Source: Welwitschia mirabilis
Taxonomy: Eukaryota; Gnetophyta; Gnetopsida; Welwitschiales
DNA length: 64,000 bases
NCBI GenBank assembly: GCA_051453625.1
Contig: JBOZIK010000001.1
Span: forward strand, 142,442,968-142,506,967
Reading direction: 5' to 3'
The position numbers and the translations under genes were made by a program. A model generated the notes under the pieces. The model did not search any database. It was given only the letters and a program-made list of their open reading frames with translations, and was not told the origin of the DNA. Shown here one piece after another: positions 1-12,174 of this stretch. Position 1 is the first letter of the stretch. Each line of letters starts with the position of its first letter.

Positions 1-500
1 AACTGGTGAATCAAACTGATTATGGTGAATATGCTCAAAATAAAACTTCCTCTTTACTTTATATAAGTATCCATAATTTTATTAGGACATGCTGCTTGAT
101 GAAACTATAATCTTAGTAGAATTGGTTTGGACATTCTTGTGAAAAATATTCCACATTTTTAGCCACTATATTCCCTAAAATACTATCCTTTCTTTTTTTG
201 TAGCTTCAAAAACTACTCTTGAAAATTTTAGTTGCTCTACTTCCATTAGCTTTAAAGTGTATGCACAAAACTAACACATGGCTTTGGCTTCAATGGGTAA
301 AAGATCACATTCTAACAATATCATAGGATACAATGTTTAAATCTTTACCTTAAGTTCATCTACTAATAACAATTTTTTCACTCTTTCAATATCTTTTTAA
401 TTTCTTTCACTCATAGCTAGTTCCCGAACTGAGCATCCATACAAAGTAGTGTGATAAACAATAGATTGAAAAACTTATTTGTGAACTTTCCAAGCCCAAA
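1..500 (-). pseudogene. C-terminal region of the same LINE ORF2
   Basis: Minus-strand reading from about 480 gives an LYGCSVRELAM segment, like the LLYGxEVWG motif downstream of RT in many LINEs. ERVKKLLLVDELKVK follows, then a YPMILLECDLLPIEAKAM-like segment, which resembles the ETGRLPIEAxAM motif of this element type. Coding similarity appears to continue to position 1, so the 3' end of the element is outside the window. Confidence 0.55.
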
Positions 501-749
501 TCCCTAATGAGCTATGTTTATTTTTTATAACATAGAAAGCCTTAATTTCAAATGATATCATCTCTTTAATGCATTTGTCCCATCTATAGTTATTAGGGTA
601 AAAAACACCCAAGTATCAAAAAGCTACTACGATTTCAATTTTCTCCCCATTGAATTTAAAATGAAATTAAGTGTTCTTGGTACTCCGAATCATCAATTTA
701 GTATTTTTTTGTGATTACTATCAAACCAGAGGACTGGCAAAAATTTTTC

Positions 750-1557
750 AATTTTTGAAGCATATTTTTCATACCTATTTTTAAAGTAGAAATTAAAGCT
801 GCATCATCTACATAAAGGAGTAATTGAACTGTGAATGATTCTATCTTAACAGCATTGTGATTATGTTCTTTGCAAGGCCAATCTTGTAACTCATTAATTG
901 AGAGATCAAAGAATGTTGAAAAGAGAGGGCATTCCTATTTTACTCCTCCCATAGAGAAAAATTAAAAACATCTTTTTTCATTGAAGTCTTTTATTTCAAT
1001 TATAACCTCTTCATATAATTTTTGAATATCAACAAGAAGATTAGGGGGAATTCCAATATGATTGAGCTGCATCCATAATTTTACATGATTCACTAAATCA
1101 TAAGCTCAGAGAAATCAATAGAACAAATAAAAAGTTTTTGGTTGCCTTTTTTGCAAAATTTATGCAATGCCTTAGTATAAGAAAATGATCAACAGTGAAA
1201 TGAATTTGGCAAAGACCTGCTTGACAAATTGTTCGAATTTTATTTACTTCTGCCGAATTACCAACTTCTGTTTAAGAAGTATATTAAAAATCTTCTAAAA
1301 ACATTACTTACCACTATTATTTTACAAGTATTTAGATAATTCTTGTCTCTTTTTTTGAATAGCAAAACTATGTTGCTTATTGACCGTTCCCGATACAATC
1401 TGTTTGCCACTACAAAATTGAATTCTCTCAAAATTAATTTATGCATTAAATCTCTAGCCCACCTAATTAGCTCTACATCTAAATTGGTTGAATCCATGAT
1501 GTTTCTAGTAGCTAATCTATTCATGCCATCTAAAACTTGTTCAAGAGTAAATTGCAA
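750..1557 (-). pseudogene. LINE reverse transcriptase domain remnant
   Basis: The longest open piece, 1557-1258, starts with FTLEQVLDGMNRL and reaches SISNIVLLFKKRDKN, which matches the N-terminal RT block (W..SIIVPLFKKGD). Further down come QAG...TVDHFLILRH (about 1220-1150), FIDFSKAYD (about 1120-1090) and the GCPLSPTLF-like block (934-904). The catalytic YVDD lies at 814-803, followed by AALIST. Both aspartates of YVDD are kept. The order and spacing fit a full finger-palm RT. Stops and at least two frame changes separate the blocks. Confidence 0.82.
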
Positions 1558-1972
1558 GGGATTTTGATAATTACTAATTTGTAAAAATCACATATTATAA
1601 AAAAAGAGAGATTTACAGTCAAGGATTTTCAGTGTTGCAAGGAATTCCAAAATTTCTTGGGCTTTCTTTTTATCATGAAAATGAAACATCCTCATTTATC
1701 ATTGATAAATTGTCTCTTTTTAATTCTAACAAGGATCTTATATCTTTTTGTTATTGCTTCCCTTTAATTTCTATGTACTATTTTAATATTTCTCCTTGCA
1801 ACTATGCATTCATCATCAAACTATGAATTTTGAGTGCATTGAATTTCCATTTGGAAGTTTCAACAACTACATTAAGTAGAATTTCTTCAAAATTTTTAGT
1901 TTGTCTTTGAGATTTTCACAGACTTTGTATAACCAATTTAAATTCTTCCTTCACCTCTAAACCTATTCTTCT

Positions 1973-2800
1973 CTAATGTTTTTTCTTGTTTCTCTTTTTA
2001 TTCTTATGCAGATTTAGAGTAATCTCTATCAGAAACTCCAAATGGTGATGGCATGATTTCACCAAATCATTACTTACTTCAAAATTCCTCATAGATGGTA
2101 CATCCTCAAAAGAAGAAAGAAGGAAATTAATACATAAATTTCCTTGGATCCTTGTAAATGTGAAATTGACAGATCTAGGGAATATATCTAAGCCATTAAA
2201 AATCAACAAATCCATCACCTTTGTCCCCTCTAGAAATTTTTTTATCTACATTAATAGTTTTATTAGTAGAATGTTGAGACAACTTTAGATCAGAAGTCAC
2301 ATCTACTTTGCCATTTTGATAATGCTATTGTACAAGATCTGTTTGTTGTAATCCAATTTGGGTGTAAAAATATCTACAAATGAAAAATATATTCTGCTAA
2401 AAACCTGAAAGAAAAATCTTTAGATAATCCTACATTGGTATAAATAAATGATTCTCTAGGAGTAAATTAAAAGCTAGTAAGATAAAACTAGCCATAACGG
2501 TGATGAATTTTCAACCAAGTATATTATTTGTATCCATTCATCTTTTTAAGTTTAACAATATGCTCTAGGGAACTTTCAAAGAGACATGTAATGTCTTTCA
2601 CAGGTCTACCTCTTCTACCTACTCTACTATTTTTTATAGAGATAATATTAAAATTGGAATTATAAAAATGTTTAGATCCATCATCTTACCAAGTTTCTAC
2701 AAATCTAAAAGTGTGAAAAATATTCAAGAAACTAATGTTGCTTAGAGAAACAATCTTATTTGCAATTCCTCTATCAATGTTTAAAGCTCCATAATGCAAA
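1973..2800 (-). pseudogene. LINE endonuclease domain remnant
   Basis: The endonuclease nicks target DNA to prime reverse transcription in non-LTR elements. On the minus strand a segment near 2690 ends in FRFVETW, matching the family's L-Q-E-T-W type motif that carries a catalytic glutamate. Near 2600 a GRRGRP motif follows (compare GKKGRPxGG). Between 2218 and 2020 the frame shows LLIFNG, then FTF, then INFLLSS (compare IDYVLVS), and closes with SCHHHLEF, matching the SDHCPLxF motif with the catalytic histidine. The GDFN block expected near 2350-2250 is not readable. Frames shift several times between the blocks, so no functional protein is possible. The domain assignment comes from my reading of the motifs and has not been searched against a database. 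Confidence 0.72.
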
Positions 2801-2904
2801 GCATTTATGATTTTTTGAAAAAACCCGATCTTAATTACCGCTATGTTTTGTACATTTAGAAATGCAAACTTATCTTCTAAAGCACCATTTTCACTTTTTA
2901 TCAT

Positions 2905-5040
2905 TCTTTAGATCTTTTGATAAGTTCTATTTTGTCTAGTCCTCTTTAATCCATATTTTTTCCCCTTTATGATTACTATGATTGTGACCTATCTCTTATA
3001 AAAAGGTCATAAAATCAAATGAGGATATGATTAGGCTTTTCTCCTTTTCAATCAACCCTGAAAGCATCTTGATATGGTTGCTTTAGAAGGTGCATTTCTT
3101 TATCGAAAAATTAAGGAATATCAGTCATCAAACTTTCTTCACTTTTTTAAGAAGCCTTATGAATTCTAGGCTAAAAAATTTTTCTTGTTTTTATTGTTTC
3201 TATTTCATTGCTTCATATATCATAGTACTTTCATCTACTTTTTCCTTAGGCTTGAATTGAATAAAACATATCTTTTATTTAAATTTCTTAAATTTTAAGA
3301 TAACTTCTAATTTTTGTTCGATATTCATAATCTGTGTTGATATTTCAAAAAATTTTAAGAATTATTGGAAGAGCACTTGGATTTACATATTTAAACCTCC
3401 CATTCTAATTTGAAAATTATTATCTCCACTATTTTCAGAGGATACTCCAAATCACTAATGTTTTCTTCAATGATTGAATTAATTACTTTTGTTTTTTCCT
3501 TGGTTTTTCTTAGTATTCATAAAGCTCTAGAAAAAAAAGATTTGGAAGTCATGCTCCTCACAAAATCCCATCAACTCACCACTGCTATTTCTAGCTTCTA
3601 TTGTTTAGTGTATGTTGTGCCTGACTACTAGATTACTTAGTGCCGAAGAGACATGGTGCTATCTTACTAAGGTGTTATAATTCCTATTAGAATAAATCAT
3701 TGAGAAGATGTGAGAAAACAATAGTAAATAAGAGTTATGTAAACCAAATTTAGTCTAAGGCTAAGGCACTACCATACTTAGGTATTCTCATCCGTGTAGG
3801 AGATGATGAACAAGTGATATGCAGATCACAAGAGATCTTATGAATGAGTTAATTTATAAGAGTTTGTGTTAAACCATCATGAAATTAATGATGTCGAGCT
3901 TATGAATGAGATGAAGGGGATTACTCTAATTCATCATTTTTCTACTATGACTATGAAATGTTCCATGCATTGATCTATTAATGTTATAGTGATGAAGCAT
4001 AAGGAAATACTGGGATGTAGACATGATAACGACCCCCTTTAAACATACCTTTGTTGATAAATATTTCTCTCATTCATAACAAAAATTTGGGTAGAAGGCT
4101 ATTAGGGTAGAGAAACCTGAGTTACCATATAAGGGAATGTCATCTAGTAAGGTAACCTATTTCCTAGGCTACTTGTTTTCACTTTAATTTTCTTATGCTA
4201 GATAAGGATCTACATAATCACAATATTGCGAAAGGTATGCATGACATTATATATATTAAAATTTTAATTTATGTAATTTTTATTAATTCTAATACTATAA
4301 ATAGTAAGTGACATCAAAGAATAATCAAAGCTTCATGCTTGAACCAAACTTGGAGTGTAAATCTAGTTAAAGAAGATTGATGTAGTTTCATTTTTTGGGT
4401 TTGACATTTACTAATTCAATCTAAGATCTTTATTTTTCTATGTTTTCTCCTTTTTAATGGCCTTCCATTTGGAGTCAAGCTCTTTGCATTATCTAATTCT
4501 CTTAATCACTATCCCCACTATGCTTAAAGTGAGTTACGAATACAGCTCTTTTTGGAGAATAACATTGTTGTATCTACCTAGAAATGGGTTTTCAATAGTA
4601 TGGTTTAAAATCATTTAAACAAGTTCTTAGAGCTACTAGAGTGAATCCTCCCCAAAATTCTACTTCACCTTAGAAGTGTGAGGAACTTAGGAGTAGGAAA
4701 CTATGTGAACTATGATCTCTTCATAATTTAGTTATATCTAAGCAATCCCATTTTAACTATTTTCCTCTAGCCTTAAGGTTTAAAATTATGTAAGAATTAA
4801 TTTGTAGAGTCTAATCACATCTCCTTCATTCAATAATAAGCTCCTAATATGGAGTGCTTCCATTATGTGGGATCCTTATTACTTGGTGTCGTCATGTATC
4901 TTTGTAACTTTTCTCCTTTTTTTTTACTGATGAAAATTTCTTTTAAAAAATTTGAAAGAAAGAAAAATAGTAAATACTAATTCTATCAACACTGAAGTAA
5001 GAAATCTCTTAATCTAGGAAGATAGATAAGAGTACTAACC
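2905..5040. other. No gene recognised; AT-rich, possible LINE 5' flank and a LINE-like 3' tail
   Basis: Weak minus-strand coding texture between about 3640 and 2905 may be the region upstream of the LINE endonuclease, but no motif is recognisable. Around 4890-4955 the plus strand has a TTTGTAAC...TTTTTT...ATGAAAATTTC...AAAAAA pattern that resembles the 3' tail of plant LINEs. I cannot link it to a coding region. Nothing else is supported here. Confidence 0.3.
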
Positions 5041-5057
5041 AAAAAAAAAAAAAAAAA
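5041..5057. repeat. Poly-A tract
   Basis: A pure run of 17 A residues. It could be the tail of a retroposed sequence on the plus strand, but no source sequence or target duplication was identified next to it. Confidence 0.5.
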
Positions 5058-5670
5058 CATACATCAACTTAATGAAAAGTTTTTTAAAAAAAGAAAAAAG
5101 CAAAAAGCAAAACAAGGAGGATGGGGAGGATGAGGATGAAAAACTCAAATAAAGAGCTCCCACAATGGCCTAATACAGATGTGGAATCTATTCTTTAGAC
5201 TCTTTGCCATGCCACAAAAGGACTAGTTATGAAAAGAAGATTTACAATATATGATTTGATCCCTCTCAAAGAGATCCTATAAAAGAAAGAAAAAAATACA
5301 AAAAATAAACTTTAGGGTATGTCCAATTATTTTAAAGTATCTTAAAGATGTCTTTCCAATAGTTTTCTATTATGTTTAGTCTTAATAATTTATGCAGCTT
5401 TTCCAAAAAGTGTGATTTAGGAGGAACTTATTTATAGATGTGTTATGTGAAGCTATTATTGAAAAAGGAATTTTAGCAACGTTTCCTATATCCTAATTTT
5501 ATATAATTATGAAAAATTAAAATATTTAAGAAAACGTATTTTATTAAAAAGTCATTTATAGAAAAGTATTGCATTTCCCATAAAATATTATGTTGGTAAA
5601 CATTTTTCTTCTATCATTCTTCACCCATGTTAGCATTCTAAAGTAGTCCAAAATGGTAATTATTCTTAGA

Positions 5671-6005
5671 ACAAATGAAGTTGGATGTTCATATTTAAAA
5701 GTTAACTTGATAAGCTAGGTGGTTTTATAATTTGAAGAGTTTCAAAATTTGTTTTTTTTAATTGAATGTCATGGAAATTCATAGAATAGATAAAGTTGGA
5801 TGTTTATGTTTAAATTTTGACTTGGTAATGAGTTTTTTTCTTTTGGTTAAAATATTTTTTAGAAGAATCAAACTCATAACCATAAAGGCACAAGAGCACT
5901 GCTCTATCATCAACATGTCCCAAAGGAGATAAATTAGCTAGTTTTATGATTTGAGTAGTTTTAAAATTTGGATTTTTAATTGCATGTCATGAAAATTGGA
6001 AATTT
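5671..6005. repeat. Imperfect tandem duplication, second copy interrupted
   Basis: Two copies of a unit of about 115 bp start near 5671 and 5785. Both run from an AAGTTGGATGTT(C/T)AT motif, through TTAACTTG or TTGACTTGG, to a shared AATTG(A/C)ATGTCATG(G)AAA end. The second copy carries about 100 extra bases (roughly 5830-5928) between the two halves of the unit, so the insert is younger than the duplication. No gene was seen between 5058 and 5670. Confidence 0.55.
5840..5928 (-). repeat. tRNA-like (possible SINE) remnant inside the tandem repeat
   Basis: On the minus strand this insert reads like the 5' two-thirds of a tRNA gene: a TAGAGCAGTGCTC segment followed by GGTTATGAGTTTGATTCT, which resembles box B (GGTTCGANTCC). 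Two-promoter tRNA-like relics of this kind are typical of plant SINEs. It is too decayed to be a functional tRNA. It could also be chance or the edge of another transposon. Confidence 0.3.
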
Positions 6006-8479
6006 TATATACTTAGCAAAAAAGAAAAGATTAAATAGTGTTTGGCAATTTTCACAACATTTACATACAAATAGATATTCAGAATAAACTCTAACATATT
6101 GGTTAAAATAATTAGTAGAAATGGTATGATAACTAATATTAATATTTAAAATTATAGAAAATATGAATAAAATTATATAAGAATAAACTAAAATATTCAA
6201 AGTATGGATAAGAATGAAACATTTCATCTTCAGTGAAAACTTAATAGATGCAAGGATTAAAAATATGAAATGAATGAAGGTAATATAAACTTAGAAAAAT
6301 GATAAATGTAGATTATTTTTAGAAAGGAAATTTAGATCTACTAAATTATCTAAATAAACCCAAGATTTAAAATGAATTATAGAATTTAAAAATAGAAACG
6401 TAGTAGTTGTGAAAAATTATTTTGACTATTGTGGATGGATGACATGTATTAGTTGAAATGCCAAGTATAGCTCCTTAGTTTGTATTTTAGCTAATAAAAT
6501 AAAAATTTAACTAATAAAATTTAGAGATGAAAGGATTAGAAATGACTATCATTTTTACTACCCACTTTCACATGAATGAGAAGGACTTATTTTATACATG
6601 GAAAAGGACTTAGGCATTTTAATTCATTTTGAATTTCATGTATTAGATTTTCCCCTAAGAAAGAGTACATGAACATGAACATTTAATTTAAATTTTTATT
6701 CTATATCATATTTATTCCTTAAATTATCTTTACTACCTATCAACTTCTTTCTTTGGATTCTATTAGGTTTTATGAAGCTTATGCATTAACTAGAATGTTC
6801 TAGTAGATTATTTAGAATAGCTAGAAGTATTCTAAAAAAGCAAGTATTATGAAAAAACAATAAACTTCTAAAAACTACTACTTACTATTACTAGAAGTTA
6901 TTTTAACTTTTGACAATAAATTTTGATTTTCAATAATTATTCTAAAACATTTTATAGTTAAACCAAATTTCTAAAAATTCTTAAATTATTTTGAATTTAT
7001 TATTTTAAAAATAGATCCACTATAGTTTTTTCCCCTTTTGGAGTAAAGCATGAAAAATTCTTTCTGATAAAATCATTTGAAGAGGTTGATTCTTTGTGTA
7101 AAATGAGGCATCGTATTAATCTTATTTGAGTGGTGGTGCTTCTTCAAATTTAACTAAAATTTTTTCTCAAAGTGGATTTATGTAATCTAGGAATTCATGA
7201 AGTTTTCTATATTAGGGATATGACTAGAAATGATGGTAAACTGAAACTAGATTGTTCTTTGATTTTGTCTTTGATGATGAAAGTCCATCACTTCGTGTTT
7301 TTCAATGTTTGGGAGGTTCCATCTAATTATGAATTTCACTAGTTCTATTTTTTATCTTTGAATATGTTGAGAGCATTTAGTAGATTTCATTATTATTTCT
7401 TAAATGTTAGATATTTTCTACAAAAGAAAATAGTGTAATTTGAAAGAAAACTTTTTATGTTAAGAGTGAGAAAAGAAGGAGTCATGCTATTAGAATTAGT
7501 ACTTGAAATTTTCGAATATAATAAATTAATAGTCTCTTATTCTTAATCATTTACAAATTTTATTTGTTTAAAGGTTCATTTTCATAATTTTTTAGAAATT
7601 ATATATGGTCCAAGAAAATTTAGAGATAATTTATATTTCTTTCTTATAAGGTTTTCTTTTGAGACTAACATACATTATTCTAATTACCTTTTTTTTCAAA
7701 TTTTATTATATTCTTAAGTATATTAATACAATTGAGTATGATTTAAATCCTTTTAATATTTTCATTTAATAGTTTTAATTATGTTAATCTAGCTTTTTTT
7801 TATTGTCTAAAACTTTGATGTCTTCTATTAAAGCTTTTAATTTTGGGATTTTTGGATTTATCTATGACCCATGAGTTTATTTAAATGGATTTGTCTAGTG
7901 GTTATTTTTACCATTTTCCTATATGCTTATTATATAAGTGGAAGTTTTCATACCAAGATTTTTATTATTTTACATTATTTTTTTAATGAATTGATAATGA
8001 CTTTGATGGTAGCCTTAGCTTGCTTCTTTGATTGTGTATATCAAGGTGATAAAAATGAATGAAGGATTTTAAATTTTACTAGAAAAGATTAAGGTTTAAA
8101 ACATTTAAATTAAGTGCCATTTTATGATATGATAACTATAAAATATTAAAATAAGAGATGATATTTTTAAAGATAAATTTCATAACTTGTCTTATTGTCA
8201 TTTTTAATAAGGAGATATCTTTTACCAATTTCATGAAGAATTATATAGTTATAATAATAAAGAAATGATGAAAAATCTAAAGGAGATTCAAGATATTTTC
8301 TAAAAAACATTTTAGAAGTAAGAGAAGTGGATGAGCAGGAGGAGCAAGAGGAGTGGAAAAAATAGAGGAGAAACAGCAGAGCACTGCATTCCACTACCTA
8401 CTCTAGCATGCCATTGCATGTATTATTATCATCTTTAGGACTTCCAGAGCTTTAACTTGATAGGCATATTGGAAGCTTC
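6006..8479. other. No gene recognised, AT-rich
   Basis: Short open frames exist (for example 7871-8062 on the plus strand), but they consist of hydrophobic residues encoded by T-rich DNA and show no family motif. I see no terminal repeats or RNA genes. Confidence 0.4.
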
Positions 8480-8559
8480 TTCATGATGGAAGAGAAGGAG
8501 TCAAATCTATACTTTCAAGTGAAGAGAAATTGAAATGATGTCATGGTTACACTCCCAGA

Positions 8560-9165
8560 GGCATACAAAAGTTGGATTATTCAAAGGTATGAAAATAGTA
8601 TCATAGGCAAATTTCTATCAGCATGAGGAAGACATTTTATTAATAAGGTTCGTAGATGGTGTGACTAAACTTGAAAGATCCATGATCCCTATGAGGTAAT
8701 CCCTCTTTGTGCTAGCTTATTCCACTTTGTTTTCTCTTCATCTATTGATGAGAGTAATGTTTTGGCCAATGGTCCATATTTTTTTGGAAGGAGAGGGCTT
8801 TCTCTTACTAAATGGAAGCCTTTTATTATGGAAAATGAAGATGTTTTTTCAGAGATCCCCTATTGGCTTCACATAGTAAACCCAAATCCATAGATTTTTA
8901 CACTAATATTTGTTCAAGAAGTATCAAAGTCATTTGGTAAAATTATTAGACTAAATAGATTGACATTAGAAGAAACTAGAATGGTGGGTGCAAGAGTTTG
9001 AATTCTTATTAGCTCTGAATATCTACAAATAATGGACTTAAAAGTGCATACATCATGGGGGTTGAAAACTTCAAGATGGAATTTGAAAATGTTCTAGTTC
9101 CTCGTGTTCAATGTGGTCAAGAAGGTCATAGTACAAAATCTTATAGAATGGTTGTAAATAAGGAG
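8560..9165 (+). pseudogene. LINE ORF1 remnant (DUF4283-like domain plus zinc knuckle)
   Basis: ORF1 of plant L1 elements encodes an RNA-binding protein that packages the transcript. The plus-strand reading shows the family's pattern: GKFLSA, FSSSIDESNVLANGPYFF, then GLSLTKWKPF, followed by EIPYWLHI, GKIIRLN and ARV. A degenerate CCHC knuckle follows at 9103-9147. It keeps one cysteine and the histidine (C-x4-H), while the first cysteine position is Arg and the last is Tyr. Several in-frame stops are present. Similarity to DUF4283 is my inference from the motif order. Confidence 0.68.
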
Positions 9166-9169
9166 AAGA

Positions 9170-9271
9170 AACTAGAGGAATGGAAAGAAGTTTAAAAAAT
9201 GAAAAAAAAAGAAGGATTTAACTAGAGGAATGACAAGAAGTCTAAAAAAAAGGGAAAAAAAGAAGGATTTA
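9170..9271 (+). repeat. Tandem 50-bp duplication in the ORF1-ORF2 linker
   Basis: Two adjacent copies of AACTAGAGGAATG..AAGAAG followed by an A-rich run and GAAGGATTT start at 9170 and 9220. They differ at a few positions. The duplication lies just after the zinc knuckle and looks like replication slippage in purine-rich sequence. Confidence 0.6.
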
Positions 9272-9724
9272 CCTCCTCCTAATTGCATTCCAATGAAGAA
9301 ACATAACACTTTAATAAATATTTTGGAATTCCTTCAAAAATGAGAAACAAGTTGTAATACATGCCATATGAAAGATAAAGTTAATTTGGTGGAAGATGAT
9401 CGTTCCTATAATAATTTGGATTTGGAAAATGAAAAGGTTGTATATTCTCAAACAAATATGAAGGAAAGAGCCATGACCCCATGGAAAATGGTGAACTAAT
9501 TGTAGATATTCCATTTGAACAAATACCAATTAAAACAGGAGTTAAAGGCCATCAAATTATAGATATGGAGGCCAATACAACAGAAGCGAGAATGATGAGA
9601 CTAGAAAATGCATCTAGTCTAATAACAAGAGGGTAGGAAAAAATATTAATAACATGAATTTGCAAGATTTAGAGGAAATTCTTAATGGAAATCAATGCAC
9701 ACTACATTCCTCTATTAAAAAATG

Positions 9725-10420
9725 ATTTTATCCTAGAGTTGTAGAGGGCTAGAAAGCATCCATAAGATTTTCCATCTATGATCCATTATTATGATAAAAA
9801 AATAAAAATATATCTTTTACAATAAATAAAAATAAATGAGGAAAAAATTCCAAAATTTTAATCCTAGACGAAATTGGAAATAATATCTATTCCAGCAAGA
9901 GGAAGTAAAGGAGGGATAATGGTCCTTTTGAGGAAAGGAAAAGTTACCATAGTAAAGAAATCAAAATGACACATCATAGTAGACTGCAAAACAGAGAAGA
10001 GAATATTATGAAGAACAAATTTCTATAGTCTGCAAACTTGGTATCAAAGAACTAATTGTTTAAATAGAGTGGCAAATGATTTTCATCCAAATCATATCAT
10101 TATTGGAGACTTTAATCAGGTTTTGGGAATTCATAGAAAAAACGAGGTTCTTCATGTTATAACCAGGGTATGGAAGAATTTGCAAAGTAGCTACAGATGC
10201 ATAATATTATATATCTTCATCTTCATGGATCTAAATACTCATAAAGCAATCAACATGCAGGTAGCAATACAATTTTCTCTCAAATTAACCGATGTCTTGT
10301 TACTCATAATGTAATAAATCTCTTCAAGTTGGAAACTTTGCCTTGATTTCATTTTGATCATAGAGCTCTATTTCTTCAAAATAATTCTACTATTTAGAGA
10401 AGTAAAATATTTAGATTTGA
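9725..10420 (+). pseudogene. LINE endonuclease remnant (L1 type)
   Basis: At 9725-9755 the sequence reads ILS-stop-SCRGL, the plant L1 start motif ILSWNCRGL with the Trp codon TGG changed to TAG. SKGGIMVLL (about 9900-9930) matches the SGGLxxxW block. GDFNQVL at 10105-10125 keeps the conserved GDFN metal-binding motif, inside an open stretch 10069-10314. After a frame change, a YTWSN-like segment, an FDHRALFL segment (compare SDHCPL) and FEVAWLNKP follow, the usual order in plant L1. Endonuclease activity is lost. Confidence 0.75.
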
Positions 10421-10964
10421 AGTGGCTTGGTTGAATAAGCCAAAGATATTAGATATTATTAAATTAATTTGCTAAACTGAAATAACAGGAACTCCTTATA
10501 TTTTTCATAAAAAATTAGCTTTGTTAAGGCATAGCTAAAAATATTAGCATAGAGATTTGAAAACAAAGTTTAAAATCATAAAGAAATAAAAATAAGCCAA
10601 ATTAATAGATCTGCAAAATCAAAATAAGTATAGAGGAATCATTACTTCTAAAGAAAAACATCTTCTTACAAAACTTCATAATCTAGAATTGAAAGAAGAA
10701 TTATACTAGAAACAAAGATCAAGAAACAAATGGTTAAAAGAGGGGAATAAGAATACTCACTTTTTTTTTCAAGAATCCAATAGCCATAAAATATCTAATG
10801 AGATCCATCTACAACATCAAAGAAAAGCTAAAACACAACACGAAAGAAACAAGAAATATGCACAATAATTCAAACAATATTTTTCTCAAATATGTGATTC
10901 AAAACTAGTTGATATTAAAGGAATTCCTATAGGATAAAAAATTTCTTATGCTCATCAAAAATTA

Positions 10965-12151
10965 ATGGAGGAACCATTCTTAGAGGAGAATATCTGGAAT
11001 GCAATTAAAGATATGAGAAACAATAAGGCCCTAGGCCTAGATGGATTTCCAGTGAAATTCTACAAAATTTACTGGAGTATTATCAAAAAAGACTACATTG
11101 CTCTAGCTAATGAGATATTTCAAAAAGATAAGTACTTCATTCTAATGAATTACACATTTATTTGTCTAATTTCAAAAAGGAAAATGTAGTTCAAGTTCAA
11201 AATTACAGGCTAATAAGTGTGTAATGTTTTATATAAAATTATCTCTAAGATATTATCTCATCATCACAAGCAAGTTTTGTAAAAGAAAGGTCTATATATG
11301 ATAGTATCTTATTAGCAAAAGAAATTATTCAAGAAAACTTCAAAGAAAAGTAGGAAGCAATGTTCTTTAAATTAGACATGTTTAAAGCCTTTAATTCAAT
11401 CCAATGGCTAACTCTTATCCATATTCTTTAATCTAAGGGATTTCCTCAAAGATCTTTTTCTTTTATTCAATTTACTTTTACAGCCATTCATTTTTCTATA
11501 ACTGTTAATGGCATAAGATTTGAATACTTTTAGCCAAATGCTACCCTAAGACAAGGAGACCACCTCTCCCCTCTTCTTTTTATTATGATAATGGATACTC
11601 TTGTCCATTTGATCCAAAGAAATTCAATCGAACCATCTTCAAGTGCTTCAAGGATTCCTTTAGTTCAATTTGCAGATGATACATTATTATGCTTAGATTT
11701 AAATGTATGGACTACACACAAAGTCAAAAATACTCTCTTACAATTCTCCTCCAACATAGATTTATCAATTAACTTAGAGAAATCTAAAATGTTTTTTATT
11801 AATTCTCCATACACTTAAAGACAGAGAACTTTGTAGGTTTTAGATTGCATTGAAGGAAAATTATGGGACAAATATCTAGGTGCACCATTCTCCTCTGATC
11901 AATCTCAAGCAAAGTTATGGGAGGAAACTATCAAAAAGGTATGTAATAAAACATTGAAATGGCAAAATATCTTTCTCAGTAATGTAGGAAAAATTCTTCT
12001 GGCTAAAGTTTGCCTTACATTAATGCCCATACACTTGACCTCTTACTTATCAATTCTCATAAAATTTGCAGAAACCATTGATAATATTATTCAAAACTTT
12101 ATATGGTCTAGAGGTAAAGGAAAACAACATTTACATCTTGTTAAATTTTAA
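10965..12151 (+). pseudogene. LINE reverse transcriptase remnant (L1 type)
   Basis: The first open part, 10965-11189, carries EENIWNAIKDMRNNKALGLDGFP, the classical E-I..A...M...KAPGPDG block, then FYKIYWSIIK and an LISK motif. FFKLDMFKAFNSIQW (about 11365-11405) is the D-x-x-K-A-F-D block. LRQGDHLSPLLF (about 11548-11585) is the L1 turn motif. FADD at 11669-11680 keeps both catalytic aspartates. Downstream come LNLEKSK-like sequence, KYLGAPF (compare YLGxPL), KWQNIFLSNVGKILLAK and IIQNFIWS, all in family order up to 12151. The frame is broken at about 11190, 11280 and 11820. Confidence 0.85.
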
Positions 12152-12174
12152 AAAATTACTATTCCCAAATTAGC

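Larger units (their letters stand above)
1..2904 (-). mobile_element. Degenerate non-LTR retrotransposon (LINE) of a non-L1 type, ORF2 remnant
   Basis: Read on the minus strand from about 2900 down to 1, three pieces of a LINE ORF2 polyprotein follow in the correct order: an apurinic-type endonuclease, a reverse transcriptase, and a C-terminal domain that appears to run off the left edge. The reading frame is broken by many stops and shifts, so this is a dead copy. Its RT block reads with the pattern ECPLFSTFFDL (compare GCPLSPTLFxL), then YVDD, then an LLYG-like thumb motif. This differs from the LRQGDPLSPLLF and FADD pattern of the other LINE in this window. The 3' end and any target duplication lie outside the window. 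The 5' limit is uncertain; weak minus-strand coding continues to about 3640. The LINE call is firm, the clade is not. Confidence 0.8.

Noticed and set aside
5840-5928. Functional tRNA gene on the minus strand
   Set aside because: The acceptor and anticodon stems cannot be paired, and the box B is changed; at best it is a SINE relic.
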